64,000 nucleotides of DNA from NCBI GenBank assembly GCA_963742715.1, contig CAVUMR010000002.1, positions 2,108,001 through 2,172,000 on the forward strand. The letters are read 5' to 3'. Shown in pieces: positions 60,564 to 64,000 of the stretch. Under the pieces are notes generated by a model. It saw nothing but the letters and a program-made list of their open reading frames with translations. It had not been told where the DNA came from and searched no databases. Each line of letters starts with the position of its first letter. The stretch's first letter is position 1. The translations under genes were made by a program, and so were the position numbers. The stretch comes from CAVUMR01 sp963742715 (GTDB taxonomy: Bacteria > Actinomycetota > Actinomycetes > Mycobacteriales > Micromonosporaceae).

Positions 60564-61837
60564 CACGCGTCCTTCCCGCTCGCGACCTGTCCACTCGCGC
60601 CTTGTCCGCCCGCGGGTGGTCCGCCCGCGGGTTGTCCGCCCGCGACCGCGGCCAGTATCGCGTCCCAGGCGGGGTCGAGGCTGGGGAACGCTCCGACGGC
60701 ATGTACCCGATTTGTCAGCAGTACCACGATCCGCTCCACGGCCGGCAGGACGGCGAACCGGGCGCCGGTGAACCCGGTGTGCCCCACCGCGCCGTACTTC
60801 GGCCAGCGGACGAAACCGAGGCCCTGCGCCGGGGTACGGCCGGGCGCGACGAACCGCCGCACGACGTCGCGCGACCACGGCCCGTCGCCGGCCAGCGCGT
60901 CCAGCAGCGCCCGGCCCAGCCCGACCAGGTCCGCCGCGGTACCGAACAGGCCGGCGTGCCCGGCCACCCCGCCGAACGCGTGCCAGGCGTTGCCGTCGTG
61001 CACCTCGCCCAGCAGGGTGTACCGCCGCCAGCCGGTGAAGGCGCCGGTCGCGTCCGGACCGAGCGGCACCGGGTACGGCTCGCCGGTGGCCAGCATCCGC
61101 TGCTCGTACCAGTCGCCATGTGCCGTGGCCACCAGCGGCGCGGAGCCGACCGCGGCGGCGGCGTCGGGGTCGGCGGCGTCGTGATGGGCGGCGCGGCGGC
61201 GGTAGCCGGCGCTGCGCAGGCCGAGCGGCTCGAACAGTTCGCGCGCGGCGGCTACCTCCAGCGGGGCGCCGTGCACGGCGGCCGCGATCCCGCCCAGCAG
61301 CATGAAGCCGAGGTCGGAGTAGCGCCGGCCGGCACCGACCGGGTACCGCGCCGGCAGTCCGCACACCACGTCCAGCGCCGCCGCCCCGCCGGCCGCCGCT
61401 CCGGGCGCGGCCAGCCCGGCTGCCGCGAGTTCGGCGTACACCGGCCACCACTCCCACAGCCCGCCGCGGTGCTCCAGCAGGTCGCGTACGGTGGCCGCGC
61501 TGTCCAGCCCGGGCAGCCAGTCGCGGGCCGGCGCGTCCAGGTCGAGCCGGCCGGCGTCGGCCGCGGCCAGCAGCAACGGGGTGGTGACCGCGGCCTTGGT
61601 GACCGAGGCCAGGTCGAACACCGCGTCCGCGGTCATCGCCGGCGGATCGGGCAGCGGCGCGGGCGGTGCGGTGCCGTCGGTCGCGTGCGACTGCCGGGAG
61701 CCGGAACACAGCGTGACCAGATCGTTGCATCGGTCCGCCACCACGAGCACCGCGCCACTCGCGCCGGTGGGCTCCGAGTCGCGGCATCGGTCCTGGTCAG
61801 CGACGATTCTGGCAATGACTTCAGCGAACACCACCAC
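60563..61837 (-). CDS. serine hydrolase of the beta-lactamase class C / PBP-like family
   Basis: A 424-residue protein. Catalytic S78-V-T-K81 in FDLASVTKAAVTT, a YSDLGFMLLGG tyrosine motif and a HTGFTG motif match class C-type hydrolases. No signal peptide is seen, so it may act in the cytoplasm, for example on muropeptides. The C-terminus is a 15-bp-encoded AGGQP/AGGPP repeat. GTG start has no clear ribosome site. Partner of anmK by overlap. Confidence 0.88.
   Translation of the reverse strand: MVVFAEVIARIVADQDRCRDSEPTGASGAVLVVADRCNDLVTLCSGSRQSHATDGTAPPAPLPDPPAMTADAVFDLASVTKAAVTTPLLLAAADAGRLDLDAPARDWLPGLDSAATVRDLLEHRGGLWEWWPVYAELAAAGLAAPGAAAGGAAALDVVCGLPARYPVGAGRRYSDLGFMLLGGIAAAVHGAPLEVAAARELFEPLGLRSAGYRRRAAHHDAADPDAAAAVGSAPLVATAHGDWYEQRMLATGEPYPVPLGPDATGAFTGWRRYTLLGEVHDGNAWHAFGGVAGHAGLFGTAADLVGLGRALLDALAGDGPWSRDVVRRFVAPGRTPAQGLGFVRWPKYGAVGHTGFTGARFAVLPAVERIVVLLTNRVHAVGAFPSLDPAWDAILAAVAGGQPAGGPPAGGQGASGQVASGKDA
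60602..60646. repeat. three 15-bp coding repeats at the 3' end of the serine hydrolase gene
   Basis: TTGTCCGCCCGCGGG, TGGTCCGCCCGCGGG and TTGTCCGCCCGCGAC in tandem (period 15), encoding AGGQP-type units close to the stop codon. Confidence 0.8.
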
Positions 61838-61858
61838 GACGGTAGGTAAGTTCCACCT

Positions 61859-61888
61859 TTCAATCCAGCGGAGAAACCCGTTAGCGTC
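61859..61888 (+). promoter_or_regulatory. possible promoter of the oligopeptide transporter
   Basis: TTTCAA (61859-61864), 18 bp, TAGCGT (61883-61888), about 45 nt before the lipoprotein start. The match is moderate. Confidence 0.35.
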
Positions 61889-61938
61889 ACCTGCCGTGGC
61901 CGGGAGTCGGGACGAAGCTGCCCGAGTCAGGAGGAACA

Positions 61939-63477
61939 GTGGCTGAACTGCGGATTCGGAAGGCCGGCGCGGGGATCGCCGCGCTGCTGGCGCTCACCGC
62001 CGGCGCGCTGGTGGCCTGCAGCCCGTCGTCGAGCGACAAGGGCGGCGACGACACCCTGACCGTCGCGCGCACCGGCGACATCGACCTGCTCGATCCGGCC
62101 CGGGCCACCGCGTTCCAGACCGTGCAGTCGCTCGAACTCGTCTACGACACGCTGGTCGACACCGACGACGACGGCAAGCTCGTACCCGGGCTCGCGGAGA
62201 AGTGGACCGTCGCCCCGGACGGCAAGCTGATGACGTTCACGCTGCGGTCCGGCGTGACCTTCCACGACGGTACGAAGCTCACCGCCGCCGATGCCAAGGC
62301 GACCCTCGATCGGGTACTCGATCCGAAGACCGCGTCGGTGGTCGCGTCGTACCTGGGCAACGTCACCGCGGTCGCGGCGCCGGATGAGCAGACCCTGACG
62401 CTCACGCTCAAGCAGCCGGACGCCTCGCTGCTCACCGCGCTGTCCTACGTCGGTACCTCGATTCTCGCCGGCAAGGACATCACCGCCGACACGGTCGGCA
62501 AGAAGCCCAACGGCACCGGCCCGTACCAGTGGAAGAGCTGGCACCAGGGCCAGTCGCTCAAGCTCACCGCCAACCCGAAGTACTTCGGTGGCGCGGCAAA
62601 GACCAGGAACCTGGAGTTCCGGGTGATCCCGGACGAGGCCTCGGTGCTGTCCGGCATGAAGGCCGGCAGCTTCGACCTCGGACTCGTCACCGATCCGGCC
62701 GTGGCCAAGCAGTCCGGCAGCAAGGTGCAGCTGCTGGACCAGCCGACCCTGTCGTACCACGTGCTGCAGCTCAACGGCCGGAAGGGCCCGCTGGCCAAGC
62801 CGGCGGTACGGCAGGCCATCGCATGCGCGATCGACCGCAAGGACATCGTGGACAGCGTGTACTTCGGCGACGCGAAGCTCACCGGGCCGATCACCAGCCC
62901 GGCGTACGAGTACGACGCGACCAAGGGTCTGCCGTGCGAGCCGGGCGACCTGGACGCGGCCAAGGACATGCTGGCCAAGGCCGGCTACCCGCGCGGGTTC
63001 ACGCTGCACACCATCGTGATGACCGGCGCCTACTCGACGTCGACCAACATCGGCCAGGCGCTGCAGGGTCAGCTCAGCCGGCTCGGGGTGAGCCTCGACC
63101 TGGACCGCCAGCCCACCACGGTGTACGTGCCGGCGTGGAAGGACGCCAAGTTCGACGCGGCGGTCGCGCTCAACGGCGGCAGCGCCGACCCGTACCTGCA
63201 GTACAGCCGCTACTTCACCAGCGGTGGCAGCCTCAGCGTGCCGGCCGGCCTGTCCGATCCGGAGCTGGACCGGCTGCTGCGGGAAGGGAACGCCTCCACC
63301 GACTACCCGGTACGCAAGCGCACCTTCGAGCAGTTGCAGCAGCGGCTGCTGGTCGACTCGCCGTGGGTGTGGCTGTTCCGCAACCAGACCTACTACCTGC
63401 TCGGCGAGAACGTCACCGGTTTCCACCCGTCCCCCACCGAGTCGCTGACCTCGCTGCGGACGACGACGTTCAAGTGA
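61939..63477 (+). CDS. oligopeptide ABC transporter substrate-binding lipoprotein
   Basis: A 512-residue family 5 solute-binding protein. Lipobox ALVACS with C27 as the lipidation site after a short signal peptide; then TLTVARTGDIDLLDPARAT, YDTLVDTDDDGKLVPGLAEKW and the GTGPYQWKSW hinge typical of peptide binders. GTG start with AGGAGG. First gene of an ABC operon continuing with a permease at 63494. Divergent from the serine hydrolase/anmK pair, so the imported peptide could be of cell-wall origin. Confidence 0.92.
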   Translation: MAELRIRKAGAGIAALLALTAGALVACSPSSSDKGGDDTLTVARTGDIDLLDPARATAFQTVQSLELVYDTLVDTDDDGKLVPGLAEKWTVAPDGKLMTFTLRSGVTFHDGTKLTAADAKATLDRVLDPKTASVVASYLGNVTAVAAPDEQTLTLTLKQPDASLLTALSYVGTSILAGKDITADTVGKKPNGTGPYQWKSWHQGQSLKLTANPKYFGGAAKTRNLEFRVIPDEASVLSGMKAGSFDLGLVTDPAVAKQSGSKVQLLDQPTLSYHVLQLNGRKGPLAKPAVRQAIACAIDRKDIVDSVYFGDAKLTGPITSPAYEYDATKGLPCEPGDLDAAKDMLAKAGYPRGFTLHTIVMTGAYSTSTNIGQALQGQLSRLGVSLDLDRQPTTVYVPAWKDAKFDAAVALNGGSADPYLQYSRYFTSGGSLSVPAGLSDPELDRLLREGNASTDYPVRKRTFEQLQQRLLVDSPWVWLFRNQTYYLLGENVTGFHPSPTESLTSLRTTTFK

Positions 63478-63493
63478 GCGGGACAGGCGCCGG

Positions 63494-64000
63494 GTGAGCC
63501 TCCGGTTTCTGCTGGGCCGGCTGGCCGGTACGGTCGCGACGCTGTTCGGCGTGGCGGTGGTCGTGTTCGTCGTGCTGCGCGCGCTGCCCGGCGACACGAT
63601 CACCGCGAAGCTCGGTACCGAGTCCGTGGTACTCGACGACGCGCAGCGCCGCGCGCTCGAGCACTTCTACGGGCTGGACGCCTCCCCGGTGACCCAGTTC
63701 TTCCGCTGGCTCGGCGACCTGTTCCGCGGCGACCTCGGGGTGTCGCTGGACTCCGGTACCCCGGTCGCGTCCCTGATCGGCGACGCGCTGCCGGTGACGC
63801 TCGAACTCGCCGTACTCGCCGTGCTGATCTCCACGCCGGTGGGGGTACTGCTCGGCATGCTCGCGGCCAGCCGCCCGGGTCGACCGCGCGACCTGTCGGT
63901 ACAGGGCTTCGCGCTGCTCGGGCTCGCGGTACCGGAGTTCGTGGTCGCCTCGATCGTGGTCGCGGTACTGGCCGCGGTGTTCGCGTACTTCCCGGACCCG
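63494..64000 (+). CDS. ABC transporter permease (DppB/OppB type), 3' end beyond the window
   Basis: 169 codons from GTG 63494 (17 nt after the lipoprotein stop) remain open to the window edge. The protein starts MSLRFLLGRLAGTVATLFGVAVVVFVVLRALPGD, the usual N-terminal TM of DppB-type permeases, continues with LGVSLDSGTPVASLIGDALPVTLELAVLAVLIS and ends mid-protein at AVFAYFPDP. The second permease and ATPases should follow outside. Confidence 0.9.
   Translation, partial: MSLRFLLGRLAGTVATLFGVAVVVFVVLRALPGDTITAKLGTESVVLDDAQRRALEHFYGLDASPVTQFFRWLGDLFRGDLGVSLDSGTPVASLIGDALPVTLELAVLAVLISTPVGVLLGMLAASRPGRPRDLSVQGFALLGLAVPEFVVASIVVAVLAAVFAYFPDP

Noticed and set aside
1..64000. tRNA, rRNA, insertion sequences, integrases or a specialised-metabolite cluster
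   Set aside because: Reading both strands, I found no cloverleaf with CCA-type end, no transposase or integrase motif, and no synthase (PKS, NRPS, terpene) gene; dxs alone is primary metabolism.

Overview
The window is about 72% GC by eye, has GTG and ATG starts, dense short operons and strong third-position GC, and carries typical actinobacterial families: DUF3000, HemQ, a hybrid kinase with a SpoIIE phosphatase, a LigD-type polymerase, PadR/TetR/MerR regulators and Tat/Sec-exported proteins. It looks like the chromosome of a filamentous actinomycete, perhaps Micromonosporaceae-like; genus cannot be fixed from this stretch. I see no tRNA, rRNA, CRISPR array, insertion sequence or prophage.

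Layout. (1) 1-10.7 kb: a small winged-helix gene, then a co-directional cassette of three large proteins of unknown function (one Tat-exported, one without signal, one Sec-exported or anchored) followed by an MFS transporter. (2) 10.7-27.9 kb: a large hybrid kinase/phosphatase, a glycosidase with a divergent TetR regulator and a perfect operator, a MerR-clamp fusion regulator, a helicase-associated/WYL-like protein, an orphan LigD polymerase-domain protein, a PadR-controlled ABC exporter, a secreted nuclease/phosphatase and msrB. (3) 28.1-38.4 kb: an agmatine/putrescine/GABA catabolic island (aldehyde dehydrogenase, gabT, saccharopine-dehydrogenase-like protein, agmatinase, APC permease, Lrp regulator, class III aminotransferase, FAD oxidoreductase). 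(4) 38.4-51.7 kb: ElaA-like acetyltransferase, a small secreted protein, a bleomycin-hydrolase-type peptidase, the hemE-hemG-hemQ operon, DUF3000, ribonuclease D, fadA-fadB, and a pentapeptide-repeat protein. (5) 51.8-64 kb: a VOC protein, a second MerR regulator, a two-component system, a secreted C39-like protease, a PPOX protein with dxs, anmK with a serine beta-lactamase-like hydrolase, and the start of an oligopeptide ABC importer that runs off the window.

The most interesting signal is shared by the two MerR genes at 16.8 and 52.4 kb. Both have a MerR-type promoter with a 19-bp spacer, a GTG start exactly 7 nt after the -10 (so probably a leaderless mRNA), and an internal Shine-Dalgarno plus ATG at codon 120-125, exactly where the DNA-binding half ends. 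That is the layout of the tipA system (TipAL and TipAS from one gene). In the first gene the C-terminal half resembles domains II and III of the beta sliding clamp, which would make a two-product clamp-like regulator. The second candidate for a new system is the exported three-gene cassette at 0.65-9.4 kb. A third pattern is short tandem duplications (11-26 bp, 2-3 copies) sitting on or next to gene 3' ends at several unrelated loci.
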